NCBI GenBank assembly: GCA_036768485.1
Contig: JAVLUZ010000151.1
Coordinates: forward strand, 3,419,330 to 3,483,329
Source of the DNA: Mermis nigrescens
Lineage: Eukaryota; Nematoda; Enoplea; Mermithida; Mermithidae
Direction of reading: 5' to 3'
DNA: 64,000 nt
Shown piece after piece: positions 34,285 to 49,400 of this stretch. Every line of letters starts with the position of its first letter. The first letter of the stretch is position 1. The notes under the pieces are model-generated. The model ran no database searches. It saw only the letters and a list, made by a program, of their open reading frames with translations, and was not told the origin of the DNA. The translations under genes were made by a program, and so were the position numbers.

Positions 34285-34432
34285 TTAATGACCGTTTTGC
34301 TGTTCTTCTGGATTCTTCTTTTTCTCTATAGTCTTCAATAGTTCATCAAAGTGATCTTGCGTAAATTGTAAACTGCTCTTCCTCAAACATTGTTCAACAT
34401 TGCTGTACTTTCCGTTGCCATGTCTGGGCAAT
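34285..34432 (-). CDS. GLS: GLS paralog A terminal exon (novel tail)
   Basis: Acceptor GTTACTTAG before 34432; the phase fits the preceding exon (AG+A = Arg). It encodes [20 protein letters not shown], then [18 protein letters not shown], and stops at 34285-34287 (TAA). No ankyrin similarity. Membership in this gene rests on strand, order, splice site and phase, not on homology. Confidence 0.6.
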
Positions 34433-37400
34433 CTAAGTAACAAAAACTGAATTGCAAGAAGCCTTGATTAGGAATTGTGTTCATACAACCACACGTGGGC
34501 GTAGGGGTATGCAGTCCCCCACAGAAGTTCGAATGCCCCCAGAATTCAATTTTCGAAAATTTTTGTTAGTTTTTTTCGCCATTTTTTTGATGCCAATGGA
34601 TAGTGCATGGGAAACGTTGAAAGATGATGTTTTTCGTCATACCACCGTTTTTTAAGACCATTTTTTGACCTTTGAAAAATTGCACCCCCCCCCTCCAGAA
34701 TTTTGATGCTGCCCACGTATGCAAACAACCACTAGTGTAGCATGCCTATGTATGTAGGACTGAAAAATCTTCTTTCAAACATCAGAATCCAAAACAATCA
34801 TGGAAGAGCGTGTGACTTTTCAGCGAATTCGACCGCAAATGCAAGGAAGGTTTAGGATCCCACATTGGGATGGGGGTGGTTTGGACCAGACAGGACGTGG
34901 AGGGAAGGTTGGGATGTCTAGAATCTAGATCATTAGGTGGGCAGCAGCCAAATTCTGGGGGTTCAAATGAAGCCAAACAGGCAATAGCACCAAGAATTCG
35001 ATTCTGGAAGTCTATCGCTCTGCGGGATCCGCCGGATTCTCAAGGCTTCTTACCTAATCCCCACGGGTCCATGTGTACTCTAGAGCATACGTGGGCAGCA
35101 AGAAAATTCTTGTGGTGGTCTGGGTGCGTGAAATCGCCAAAAATGTTACTAAAAATAGAATTCTAGTGGTCTACGGTAATTTGCGGGGGATTCAACTTCT
35201 AGAGAGGTGCAAACCCACGCCCGCCAACGTGTGCTCTAGTCCCCCAGAATGGAGAAATTTAATTTTGTGGGCAAAATAAAGGCTAAAAATATGAAAATTG
35301 AAAATTTTCTTCATGAGTGCTTGAAATTGACCAGAAACTGTGAAAGAACGTACATATGTAGTTTTGATGCTATTTTAGCGGCATCCGGAAGATTCACCCC
35401 CGATATTTCGCCCCCGACTTTTCGTCCCTCGATATTTCGCCCCCGAACATTTCGCTCCTCGGATGTTTTGCCCCCAATAAATATCTCGTTATACTGTACC
35501 AATCAACTTGTTTCCGCAATTTTGCTTGCCCTAATTTTTTTTATTTGCCATTACATTCCCAGGAATTCGCTTGATCTTCGTAAGCATATTTTTTATGTAC
35601 CTAATTATAATTTCTCCCGGTCGGCAAGCAAAGACCTAATTTTTTCTTTATTTGATATAAAGATTTGCGGAAATTTTGGCTTTATCTTACATAATTATAT
35701 TGTCTTTGTAGTAATATTTTTATCCCAGGATCTCTTTTGTTTGCGACCACACGTTAAGTAGGTCAGCAGCAATATGGTTAAAAAATATTTTAAATATGGG
35801 TAAAAAATTGTTTAAAGAAATCTAAAAATGAAAAACGAAAATATTGAAAACTTATCAAGATTGAAAATGAAAAAATTAAAAATTCTTTTTTAGTTTATTT
35901 CAAAAAAGATTGAAAACAAAAAAGAAGAAAAAGCGGACATTGTGTCCTCCCGAATTTTGACGCTATCCATTTATAATGCTTACTCCCGTTTATTGTACAG
36001 CTCACTTGGGAGCGAAACATCCGAGGGGCGAAATGTTTGGGGGTGAAACATCCGAGAGGCGGAATGTTTGGGGCGAAAGTTCCGGGGGCGAAACGTACCT
36101 AGGGGCGAAAATGTCAGGGGCGAATATTCCCCAAACCATTTTAGCATTTACCAGTTTTTGAGGTTATTTTGGTCAAAAAACTCCATTTTTTACCTCCCTC
36201 AGATCGGCTAACCCCCAAATTGGCCATGCTGTGCATCTATGATGGACCACATATTAGCGTGAAGGGGTCTGGGGTTTCGGATTCCCCAGAATCCGAAAGA
36301 CCCCTGCAGAATCTATAGACCGACAGGATTAAATTTTTGACGATTCCGTGCAATTTTGTCTCATCAGACCCCAAAAATTCGGTTGCTGCCCATCAATCAT
36401 TTGGAACCTCGAATACAAAAACACCGCTAGCCCTTGAGAATTTGTGGAAATTTTTTATTCTCTTCGCAAATTTTTTATCCTACAAGATAGAGCTCGATGG
36501 GGAATGTCGAAAAATTGTGTCGGTTACGTAATCAATTTCATAGGCCTTTTGTAAATATAAAATTTTTGAACCCAGCTCTGTCATGTATAAAAATAAGAGT
36601 GTGTAAAAAGGGTAATTTTAGCAACATTGATAAATCTCATCTATTTAGAAGGCTATTTTCCAGCATGCTATTTTGAGATCCCGCTGACTATTTTTTGAAG
36701 GCACTTTAGCTCTAAAAGGCAAACAATACATATAGTATCTTCATGATCAACTGACCCTGAAGAAATGTCATTCAGTGCGATTCAACTTTGACCTAGACCT
36801 CTTAAGAACACAATCATCATTTTGCAGCGAGAAAGGAAAATTCCTGTAGAGCAGCAGATTGAATTTTCCAGTAACAAAGCATCGGTAAGCAATACAAACA
36901 TACGGTAGTACGCACACTATGTATGTACACTTTTTCTAAAGTGAAAACATTATAACAGATACATACATGCGCTTAGGGGTTGAGGGCACACATGGGCGTG
37001 GGGGTTTGGGGGTATGCACCCCCCAGAACTTGAAATACCCCCTCCCCCAGAAATCAAAATACCCCCCCAGAAAAATTTTTACTTTTTTTAGCAATTTTTT
37101 GATGCCATTGGATAATGCTCGATGAGAAACGTCGAAAAATGGTGTTTTTTTCGCCATACGACCACTTTTAAGATTATTTTTTACCTTTGAAAATTTTTTC
37201 ACCCCCTCCCCCAGAATTTCGGTGCTGCCCACCTATGGTTGAGGGGGTATTACCTCTGGTCAAATTTGAAGCACGTTTGAAGAATATTTTCGATTTTCAT
37301 TTGCTTTTAGCCTTCATTTTTCCTCATTTTACCCGCAAAATTTTTCATTTTTCCATTCTGGGATGAGGGGGTTAAGACCATAGGTTGGCAGCACCAAAAA

Positions 37401-40400
37401 TTCTGTGGGCTGCAACATATCTTAAACGTCAAAACCTAACTTAAAAATAATGATACGGCAATAAAAACTTAATTTTTAAACGTTTCTCATCGAGCACTAT
37501 CCATTGGCATCAAAACATCGCGAAAAAAACAAAATTCTAAATTGAATTCTGGGGGAGGTATTTTGGTTTTTTGGTTATTCGGCCTTCTGGGGGCTGCATA
37601 CCCCCGTAACCCCCTCCCCACGACTACGTTCGGTATACACCAGACATGGTCGTGCGGAGGGTTTACACCCCCACCCCGCAGAAGTTGAAACCTCCTGCAG
37701 ATTACTGTACACCATACGTGGGCAGCAAGAAAATTCTGAGGGGGTGCAAGATTTTTTGAAGGTCAAAAAATGGCCTTAAAAATGGTGGTATGGCGATAAA
37801 AACACCATTTTTCGACGTTTCTCATCGAGCACTATCCATTGGCATCAAAAAATTGCGGAAAAAACGAAAAAAATTTTCAAAAATTGAATTCTGGGGGGTA
37901 TTTTGATTTCTGGGGGGGGTATTTTGGTTTCTGGGAGATGCATACCCCCAAACCCCCACGCCCAGGTGTGCTGTACACCCCCCGCAGAATTCTATTTTCC
38001 AGTAAGCTTTTTGGTAATTTTTGGAAATTTCACCCAACCAGACCTCCGGAGTTTTCATGCTGCCCATGTATGGTCAGAACCCCAAACCCCCCCCACGTGC
38101 ATGTCTGGTCACAATCCGCAGCTCTGATATTGACTTTTCGAAGTTCGTACAACATTTAATAAAGCTTTCGGCTCATACCTAGGGTCAATTTTGCCGTGAG
38201 AACGACGTATATTATCGTAAACGTGGAAATTGAATTTTTCGGTAAACAGTTGGCAAAACTGAACTCCTCGACATGAATTTCCATGTTTATCCAGAGATGG
38301 CGAATACAGACAAATACCCATCACGTTTGGTACGACAAGGAGTATGGCACCCGAAACGCCAGATTTGGCCGGCAAACCCACCTTGAAATTGATAACAAAA
38401 ATTAAGTAAAATAATTGCCGACTGATACTTAAAAAACAGCTGACGTTACAAAGATTATTCAACTAAAAATAAGCTGAAGAAACTCAATAAATAAAAACGA
38501 TTAAACCGAAAGACGTTTATAACAAATTCATATCGTGAGTTGAAAAACTATATACAGTCTGTTTCACGAAACCTTGGGCATGAAAATCAATTTCCGGCGC
38601 TCAAGCAAGCAGCTACAAAAGTGGTGTCTAAGCAGCCTGCTGTAATACGAATTTACATAAAAAATTTAATGTGATTATGAATTTATTTTAGTGGAGTATT
38701 TTGATTGTTGCTTCCGCTTAAACCGCTTTTGTATTTGATTTATTTGAATCGAAAATTGTAAGCCATGCACAAGGTTTCGTGAAACAGACTATAGTTAAAA
38801 AATTAAACAGATACTGTCGTATTGCAAGGAACAGTTATCTTTGAGCAGAAGTTGGTGAAAACTGCGAAGAATACGGAAACAATATCTGAAAAAATAATAT
38901 CTCGCGAATCATACATGCACAAGGTCAAAAATTCCGACAGGGGGTAAACCAAGTTTCCTGGGGGTGTTTAATTATTATGACTGGCGCTAGATGATCGTTT
39001 ATATTGATTTTTTGGAAATTTTTGTCGTTCTTTACCCCCTCAATCCGTAAAAACCCTTCAATTCGTTGCATTGTTCAAATTTGTATGAAAACAAATAATA
39101 AGGTCGGTGGAGTGACCTGTAACATCGAATATATACAAAATGATGGAAGAAAAGTATAAGCATGAATGAATGGAACATTCTACCGCATGAAAAACAAGTA
39201 CACTTGAAATCAGGCTGGTATTCAGGATTTTATTTCGGCGGGGACCGAAAATTTTTGAGGCCAGATATCTCGAAAACCATTAGGAGAAAGGCAAAAATAA
39301 AGGCAGTTTTGAGCGTATCTTGGCGATCTCTATACGATGATGGTGAAGATAAATTTCAAGACAATTTTTAAAAATTTTTCTCATTTTTTATATTGATATG
39401 TACATATACAGCAAATTTATCATTTAAGCTGATACCTCATCACTTAATCGACGAATTATTTCTTATCTCTTGCCTTTGTATTTAATCGTTGTGCTTTACA
39501 GAGAAAAACAACAGAAATATTGTTGATTTTTCTTTTGCAATAATGTGTCCATAAAACTGAGTCAAGAAGGCAAAAACGTCCAAATTTTTCAGCGCTTCGC
39601 GCCGAGTCATCATTATTTATTGTTATATAGATCCAATGAATTTAAAAGCTTGAATCAGCTAAAATAATCCATCACTTCACATCACTTTAGTAATTTAATG
39701 CACTATTTGTTCTTTGAACAAAACTGTGAATGCTTGTTGAGCATAATGATAAAAGTGCGAAAATGATTGTGTACCAGTTTGTCTATTCTTTGCTTTATTT
39801 GTCTTTCTTTACAAGGAGACATAATCCTATTTTAAATGAAAGGAATGGCCAAATTTTCTTATGTTTTTGCGCATTTCCAGTTTTCTGGACTACATCTTGT
39901 TAATAAGAAGGCCACAAATGGACCTGAAAACGGTAAGAACAAAATTTTCATTGATACATTTTTCTATATCTTATTGGCAGCGAAGCGACCCTGCTGCGCT
40001 ATGTAATTAGCAGAGGTGGAAAAATGCATTTCAGCTCAGAAGTTTTGTGCAATGTAGGACTTCATCAATTTTAAGTGTTTATGGGCTTGATTCAGAACCG
40101 AGATTTGGCCGATTTTGCGAAAATTTTTACGTTACTGTTTAACATTAAAATGCTTTTTTTAATTTTCCGGGACTCTGCCTCGGACCCCGCTGGGAACGCT
40201 TGAGCGCGCCACCCTAGAACCCCCGCAGCCGTAAAATCTCGTTGTACATACGAGGGTTGATCAAAAAGTTCCCGGAATGAAACTATAACTTTTGAGAAAC
40301 AAACTTGAATTATACAAATTATATTTTTATGAAGCTGAACCTTTACTGTATCAACCTGCAAGTTTTCAATTTTGTCGGCATGTTTGTTGCTGATTGGTAG

Positions 40401-43400
40401 TCGTTTATCATCATCATACTTTGTGCAACTATGAAAAACTCAAAATTTGAAGTTATGCAAACATTAAATTCTTGGTTAAACTTGGATGGAATCCGAAGGA
40501 CATTCCGATCGCTCTGCAAAAGGTCTACTGAGACAGTGCTCCTAATAAAACAATGATTTATGACTGATCCAAGCGATTTAGAGGTGGACAAGAAAGCATT
40601 GAGGATGACCATTAGGAAGGGCGCCCTGTTGAGGCAATCCAGAGGAAAATGGGACTGCTGTTCAGGCTGTAGTTGAAGGAAACCAATGATTGTCACTAAG
40701 TGTGGTAGATGAGAAGGTGGGCTTGTCCTATGGATCGATTCAAACTATTCTGACTGATCGTTTGGGTTTGTGCTATATTTCTGCAAGATGGGTTCCAAAA
40801 GCGTTGCAGAGCTGTTCACGACGAATTCCTTGCAACGCTTTTGGACCCCATTTTGCAGAAAGTTTGCTCAAACCCAAACTATCGCTCAGAAAACTTTGAA
40901 TCTATCCATAGGACAAGCCCAGTTCCTCAGCTATCACAGGTACTGACAATCGTTAGTCTGCTTCAACTACAGCCTGAACAGCATTCACATTTTCCTCTGG
41001 ATTGCCTCAGCAGGGCGCCCTTCCCAAAGGTAATCCTCAATGCTTTCTTGTCCATCTCTAATTCGCTTGACCCAGTCATGAATTGTTGTACTATTAGGAG
41101 CACTGTCTCCATAAACTTTTTACAGAGCGATCAAAATGTCCTATGAATTCCATCCAAGTTTAACCAAGAATTTAATGTTTGCACGAACTTCAAATTTTGA
41201 CTTTTCCTCAGTTGCACAGAGTATGATAATGATAAACGACTACCAATCAGCATCGAATACGCCGACAAAATTGAAATCTTGCAGGTTTACACAGTAAAGG
41301 CTCAGCGTTATAAAAATACAATTTGTTTAATTTAATTTTGTTCCTATCAAAAGTTATAGGTACATTCCGGGAACTTTTTGATCAATCCTCGTATGTGCAA
41401 CGAGATTTTAGGGAGAACAAGCCAGGTAAAAGGGATAGGGATTTAAAAAAATTTCCGGCGTTTCGCGCCGACATTAATTTGTTTGTTTTGTATGATATAA
41501 GCGGTATAAATTGAGTTTAAAGTGCAAAAACGTCAAAATTTTGCAGCGCATAGCGCCGCCAGTTACTGTTCTTTCTTTTGTAAAGCTCCAGCATTGTGTT
41601 TAAAAGCCTGAATCTTTCAAAATATCTTCAGACAAATTTAGTAATTCGCTGTTTTCTTGTTAGAAGTTTGAACTGTCAAAATTGTTTTGTACAAATTCGA
41701 TAATTTTCTGCTCTGTCAGACTATTAGTATTCACAGAGCTACAAAATGTTAAAGGCGGTATGACTAAATTTCTTAGTACTTTGCACCACTTATGATTTCG
41801 GAACTCTTTGTCAATAGAAAGGCCGTAAATCCTACATGAAAACGGTAGAAATTCCAAAAATTTTCAACACTTCGCGCCGCTTTACCTTTTTGTATTTTTG
41901 ATCGTCAGAAACCCATAAATTAGCTAGGCTACACTACTAAAGGTCGAAAATTCAGTTTTACTATACATAATGCTACTGGCATTCAATGCAAAAGTAGTCT
42001 TAAAAATTTATGTTCATGCCCCTCCCCGAACCAAAATCCTGGCTGCCCTCTATTGCAAAGCACCGGAAAAATTTCATGTTTCCCGTGTCACAACTCGAAT
42101 TTCAGCTGTTTTGAGTCAGCTAGAAGGCAAAAACTAGAGCTGAGCATTGAATCCGGCGCACAGCGCCGGAAAAATGACATGCTCCTTATGTCTCAATTTT
42201 GATTGATTTTAAGCGGTTTAGACGACAAAACTATAAATAAGCAATGAATCTGGCGCGAAGCGCCGGAAAATTACGAGTTTACTAGCACAAAAGTACACTA
42301 AAAACCTGTTTTGGCGGTGTTTTAGACGCCCATCGCCAATTTTCCATTTTTTTCAAGGGACTCTTGGAAAAAAATATTCTTCTTAATTCGGAAGGCGGCC
42401 CCCGCTCCCCCTGAATACGAGCCTGCTTGAAATCATACTGTTAGACATCGTTTGACGCTTTTTTATCGTTCGAGCAACAGGTTTGGTCTACCTCCCCCAG
42501 TGTGCATTTGTATCGCGAATGACAACACAGACATGCATGGAGGGGCAAAATGGAGACCAACAATGGATGGAAATCAGAAGTTTCATATAAAAGTGCTTGA
42601 AATTGACCACAAACTATGAACTAACGTAGCTTTTACTTCATTCTAGCAAATTATACCAGTTTTTGAGGCTATTTTACCTAAAATAAACTCTGGTTGACCC
42701 CCAAACTGGCTGACTACAGACCGGTCATGTTGTACATCTATAGATATAACGGTGTCACGACAAAGACCTCAAAAAGCGTCTTCGACAAACCCCCAACAAA
42801 ACGACCACAATATAAAACGTCCCCCATGACAAAACATTTACGCATATTTTTATACGTTAAATAATCAAAATGAATAAAAATACACGGCAAGATATTGGTT
42901 ATCATTTCTTTTTATTGTCCTAAAGTTTGCTCATTTGATATTCTTCATTCCGATCAATCTTGAATGGCTATTTTTATTCTCCAACTTATGCTAATGGAAG
43001 TGCATTAGTAAAGCGTTGCATGTTTATTCTCTCTGGTCAACGCAAAATCGAATTTTTTAATTTTTCATTGTTATTCGCACATACCGATGTAATCAGTGCC
43101 TTGATTTCTATCACTTCACTCTTTTTTACATTTGTATACAACTGACATTGTAGTCATAATTGATTAAATCAGTCGACGGACTTTGTTTTAATTGCTTTAT
43201 GCTTCTTTCAACTTGATTGATCACGATTTTTATTTTTTTAATTGTTCATTTTATTACTATTATTTATCTACTTCTTATTTTATTTATCTCTCTTTTTTGT
43301 ATTTTCATTTTTCTCCGATTCAAGTTTTCGATCTTTGATTTGGTGTTTTATTTCTATTTTTTAATTTTTTCCTTCATATATCACAATCGATGTTGCTTGT

Positions 43401-46400
43401 ATCTTTTATCATGGTAATCGATATGCAGCGTGTATCGAAAAATTTTTTTTCGAAAATCTTCAGCATTTTTGAAGCAATAGTAGCATAGCTCGTAGCAAGT
43501 GAAATAGACACATCACAAAATAATTGTCATTCATGATATTTAAAAAACTTTCAAAAAAATTACTCAATTCGAGCGCACATCTGATAGGCATTATATAACG
43601 AAGGAACGTTTTGCTGGGGACGTTTTGTCCAAAGACCTTTGTCAAAAACGTTTTGTCGCATACCCAGCCATAACTATACTTGGGGTGTTCGTTGATGCCT
43701 AGGTGGCCAGAAGTCAGAAATTTTCTGGGGAGATATGACAAAAATAAGGCCTAAAATGGATTAAGATGGACTTTATAAAAAAAATTGCTTGAAATTGACT
43801 AGAAACTTGGAAACCTAGACGGGACATTGCCGACTTTTTAAAAATAATCTCATTGATGAAAATAGATGAAGATTAACTTTTCGAACAAATTGCTTAAAAT
43901 TGACTAGAAATAATGACTTGAGATAGTTTTCACGCTATTTTAATATCAACGTCAACTTTTTAGGCCTTTTTTAGCTCAATAACTTTTTTCAGACCGACCA
44001 AGCCGCGTGTACTTATGCGCATAACTAAGACTAACCTTGAAGGAAAATTGACCAGAATAATCGTACATGCCGCACGAATGCATTAACGACAGAACGTGTT
44101 GGATGCATGAGGCGTCTAACACGGCCTCATTCGTGATCGGACATATTCCACCGTTGGCCAGCGAAGCTGCAACTACAGCCAAAGAATCTGCATTCGCTTC
44201 GATGGAGCAAAGCTAAAGAGCAAATACCAAATATTATTAGTTAAAATCACTCATTACATAGACAGATGCATAGATGTACAGCATGGGAATTCCGGGAGGT
44301 GGATGAATGTCAGGCCCAAAAATTTTTTTGAAGTGCCTTTTTGGGCTAAAAACGATGTATACACGTCAAAAATACTTTTTTCGACGTTTCGGACAATGCT
44401 CGTTCTTTCTAAAACATAAAAACATTTTAGAAAATTGAAAAAAACGTGAAAAACCGAGAAAATTGCAAAAAAATATAGTCAAAAAATGTGTATATGGCGT
44501 GAAGCGCCGGAAATATGAGACTTTTGAGCCAAAAATGCGTACAAGGCACTTTTTTACAATTTTTACATAAAATGGACAATTTTGGAAAGTCGCGGCCACA
44601 CATTGGCTTTTTGGCAGTTTGCATCCTTCTCCCTCAGGTTGCTGTAGACCCCCAGAATTCTATTTTTAGTAACATTTTGGGGGATTTTTGGCGATTTAAC
44701 AAGCCCCATATTTTCTTGCTACCCATGCATGGTCGCACCCATTTTGCTAGAGACCAATAGCCCCCCCCCCAAGAACACGTATGGATAGATACACGATGAT
44801 TTTCCTAGGCACACTGTTCGATTGGAATAAAAGCTTAGAAGTACAGACGAAATCTTGGGTTCATGCGGACTAAAAGTGATTGCAAACTTATGTACATCCT
44901 AAAATACTCCATTTATTAGGACAACCAAATTTTTCGTCCAAAAATCTTTTATGTAAAAAATTAGGATTTTTACCTGGAAATACAGCTCAAGTGTTTCTTT
45001 CAAGTTTGTGTTGGGCGGAAAGCATCCATGTTCGCGCAAAAAATAAGCTATAGCGAAATTCCTGTCAGCCGTTTCGCATTCTGAGAGATAGACGCCATTA
45101 CTGAATCCGACGTATTCTCCGCCAGCGAGTTTTTGATACAGCTTGAAAACCTAGACGAGATATAAATATTTTTTTAAAATAATCTTATTGATAAACAAAG
45201 GTGCTTATTGCATTCTATTTAGGTTTTGAAACAAAAAAATAAGCACGAAATACTAAGAAATTTGAACGTAATACTCGAGAAGCGGAAAACGAAATAGGAG
45301 AGCTCATCAAAGCATAGGTACATACATAAAAGAAGAAAACTTACATGATCAAAGCGATCGGCGGCCGAATTTCCACGCTATAAAACAATATTAGCATACA
45401 TAAATTTACTTGGATTCATAAAAATGGAATTGTTTTAAAATTATTAAAAATAATGTTCTAATGACTTACGTCTAGCAACGAACAAACAGTGATCGCTCCT
45501 GCGTTGATCATGGGATTATGAGGCATATCTAAAGCAACAGTAGCAGCGGGAACTAAGCATTATCTTTACGGGTGAAACAAAAGCTCCACAATTAAAAAAT
45601 GATTTATATAATGTCCGGTTATTAATAAAAAGCATCGAACGACTAGGCTGCAATCTTTAGAAAGGAGTCAAACGCTTTATATGCAAAAATGTCTAGATTT
45701 TACCATATGATGATAAGTTGTACGATTCTGTCCAAAAACTAAATAACAAAATCCAAGTAGCAGCCACATTGGTCTTTACAATGTTTAACTGTATTACTCA
45801 AAGTAGCGCCTAAACTAACTGCCCATAAAAAAGTTCTGAGTCATAGTTCCATAGCAGCCGTCACCAATTGGTACAAAGCGTCGGTAATAAGTTTGCAATG
45901 TTCTAAAATAATTTACTTTTAAAAATTAATCGTGAAAAGCGTTGTAAAGTCGAAATGACTGTTTCCTAAACATTACAAGTTTTTGAGCCTATTCTAAAAC
46001 ACTTGGTTTATTATTTTGCTTCGCGAAATTCCGAACCAGTGCTTCTTTTTGAAATGTCTGGTGCAACTTCATATATCCAAATCCTGTCTTAAATTATGTA
46101 ACTATTGCAATCACACATGGACGTAGGGGTCTGAGGGTCCGGAACCCCACCCTCATAATCCGGCGGACCTTCCCTAAAATCGATAGACACCCAGAATTGA
46201 ATTTCTGGCGATATTTTTGGCAATTTTGCCCTATCAGATTCCCCCCTTGAATCTGTTTGCTGCCCATGTATGATTGCGATTAATCTAGAATGAAAGCTAT
46301 TTGACCATTCGTCTTCTTTGGGGGTTGACCCCCCGCAGAATGGCAGCTGACCCCCACGAAATGGCTGCGACCCCACATAATTGTCTTTTTTTGCAAAAAT

Positions 46401-49400
46401 TGTAAAGAGCGTGTTTTTTAAACGTGTTTTGTTAATTTGTTGCTCAAAAAACTCAAATGTTCAAGACTTCGCGCCATATACACATTTTGTGACTATACTT
46501 TGTTCAATCTTCTCGATTTTTTCAATTTTTTTGAATTCGTTTTTATGGCTACATATTCTAGACAGAACGAGCGTTTTGGGCCTGACCCCTCCCCAGAATT
46601 CCCATGCTTTACATGTATGTATATGACCATTATCATGGATGTCTGTATGGAAATAAAATAAATACGCTAAATAACGCAATCTTCCGTTCTTTTCTAGACG
46701 TATCAGCTATTATTTCTGGAAGTGCTGCTGAGATTTCTCGTCCTGCTTATATAGAGAAGTATATTAATGAATATGAAATTTCAGATATTACTTTTTGCAT
46801 AACAGCATATATGTACCTACATTCAATATTTTTCAACGTACTGTTATGATCGACGACAAGCTCGTTAAATGTTCTGCCTGATGGTTCTTGACCAACATAT
46901 TTGTGAACTTGATCTGCACCTACTTCATTTAAAGCTATGGCATAATTGATAGGTTTGCTAGTCGACTGAATCGTAAAGGGAACTTTATAATCCCCGCAAG
47001 AATACCTAAACGGAAACATATAACACAATATGTCAATAATTCGTGATTATCGGAAAAAGAAAAATTAGTACGCAGAAAGAAAAAAGCATAGAATAGAAAA
47101 TATGAAAGATCGTTAAGTGATGGCATGAATAATTGAATAATAATGAATATTTCAAGTCATCATTATTGTCATTGCATCATTCCGTCCTCTGCCCCAACAA
47201 ACAGAATAATGCCCATTATACGTGTTCTTGGAGAGGAGTTGACTCCCATTAAATGCTGCCGTACCCCTGAATTTTCGATTTACCTGAGCCGTAAAAAAAT
47301 TTGCTGTTTTGAGCGATCTTTTAGCTCGAAAATGTGAATTTCGCGGGTGCTTCGTGCCATGCATTCATTTTTGGACTATATTTTATTCAATTAACTCGAT
47401 TTTTTCACAATTTTTTATGCTTTAATGTTCTAGAAAGAGCGAGCATCGTCAGAATCGTCTAAAATTGTGTTTTGTCGTGTTCCCATGGTTATGAGCTTAA
47501 AAATTAGTAGTTTATAATAATTATTCTCCGTGCGTTCAATATTAAGAGAATTTTGATCTTAATAAATACTAAGAAATCAAATGCTTTTTTGCGCTTGACA
47601 GGCATAATAATTAAAGGAACTGGCAAAGATTGTGTGCATAATATAAAAAATTCAGACATCGATTTGATTGAGTAGAAGTAGAACCTCAACTTATCTTACG
47701 AAACGAGATCCGATACTCTGTGTCAAATAATGTTATAGCTTTTGACCACCCTTCATTTTAAAATTTTGCGCGTTCTGCGGAAGGAAAATTAAGCGTAACT
47801 GATTACCATTTTAACGAAATTTCTTGCATTCAATCTATTCTTCATATAGAATTTAGCAATTTAATGATTCCTAGATTAGATCTCTTTAATATATTGAAAA
47901 ACTATTATTTTCTTCAACTTTATATCAAAAGGAGGCATTAATCAAAAGCGAAGCTAATTCTTCATTTGCTTTCATATTATCACATTTATCTCTGATGCGC
48001 TCTTTTCACATAAATTACAGCACAAGGTCTAAGGCACATTAAATCTAATATAACCATATATGATCTTGGCGGATTTGAGAGTTTTACCCGTCCCCCAGAA
48101 AAATTTCCTGTCCCTCCAGAAGTGGTGATTTTTTCAAATTTCCCAAAAAAATTTCGAAAAATTTGTTGAAAATATGCTGTTTTAAGCGTTTTAGCTAGGT
48201 ATTTGCTCAAAAGTGATAAATTTTCGGCGCTTCGCGCCATTCTACTCATGTTTTGATTATATTTTGTTCAATCGGAATGGGGACTTTAAACCACAGCTGA
48301 ATTTAAAAATGTTAAATAAACATTTGTTTCACCTTTGTCCATCCACGGTACAAACGGAAACAGCCCATAGAGCGGAGTCAATCCTTTGCAAATTAGGAAT
48401 ATAATTGGCATTTCGGCCTTCGCAATTTGGTTTACACTTTTCAAACATCTCTTGCACATCATTACAAAATTCGCGCCAATCAGGTACGGCCAAGTTACGC
48501 CGAAGTATATTGTCCAGAAATTGCAAATGGTCGGCGATTAACCTGGTTGTTTAATATGATGAGATGAGAGAGAATATAACGCATTGTACAAATGAATGAC
48601 AACCAGAATGTTTACGAAATTTGCAAGAATATAGTCTAAAAAGCACAGCGAACCAAAATCTCTGCAAGTATACGGACATCAACTCTCTACGATTATTATA
48701 ATGAGATATGAACTTCCATTTTCATTTTAAGATCAATATGGAGAGGTAGGTATCTGCATTTTTATTTAATTGTACTGTAACAGTTTAAAGCTTGAGTCTA
48801 TTAATTAATATTTTTAGCAAAAGAGTAACAGATCTACGGAAAACGAAATTAAGGCAGGATTTTGTACATGTCATCCGTTCTCCGCTATTTTTCCTCAGAA
48901 ACATACTTAATGTTAGATAGCTAATTGAAGCATATCCGAAGCAAAAACATTATAAATATGTATTTGTACGTAGGAGCATTTTGTAACTTTAAACCTTCCT
49001 GCATGAGATACGCTAAAAGTAGGGCGTATTAACATTCATTAGTTAAAACTATATTAAGATAAATTTTTGATTGATCTTCATTGGCAAATCATGCTTTAAA
49101 CGTTTATAAGCTAACTAAGAATATTCGAACCAGGTCACTTTGTTGATTATTATTGTGAAGGGCTCTTGCAGTGACGGATCTGGGATTTTCGTAAGGGGGA
49201 CGGTAATCCAATTTTTCCAAAACAGTCAAAGAAGAGCAGGCCCGGCCCGTGCATCAGCGAGGCCTGAGGCGAGAATGAAAAAAATGGGACCATTTTACGA
49301 AAAATTTTCATGCAATTTTATAATATACATTCACTCATTTTTACTGTATTTTATTTACGTTACATAACCGGTGAGACAAAAGCGCAATGTTAATACACAC

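Noticed and set aside
36827..36883. Possible 57-bp plus-strand exon between TTTTGCAG and TCG|GTAAGC
   Set aside because: Good splice-like borders but no partner exons or homology, and it lies antisense within a glutaminase intron.
40343..41146. Two similar long frames on opposite strands
   Set aside because: They are the antisense reading of the mariner transposase in each arm of the palindrome, not new proteins.
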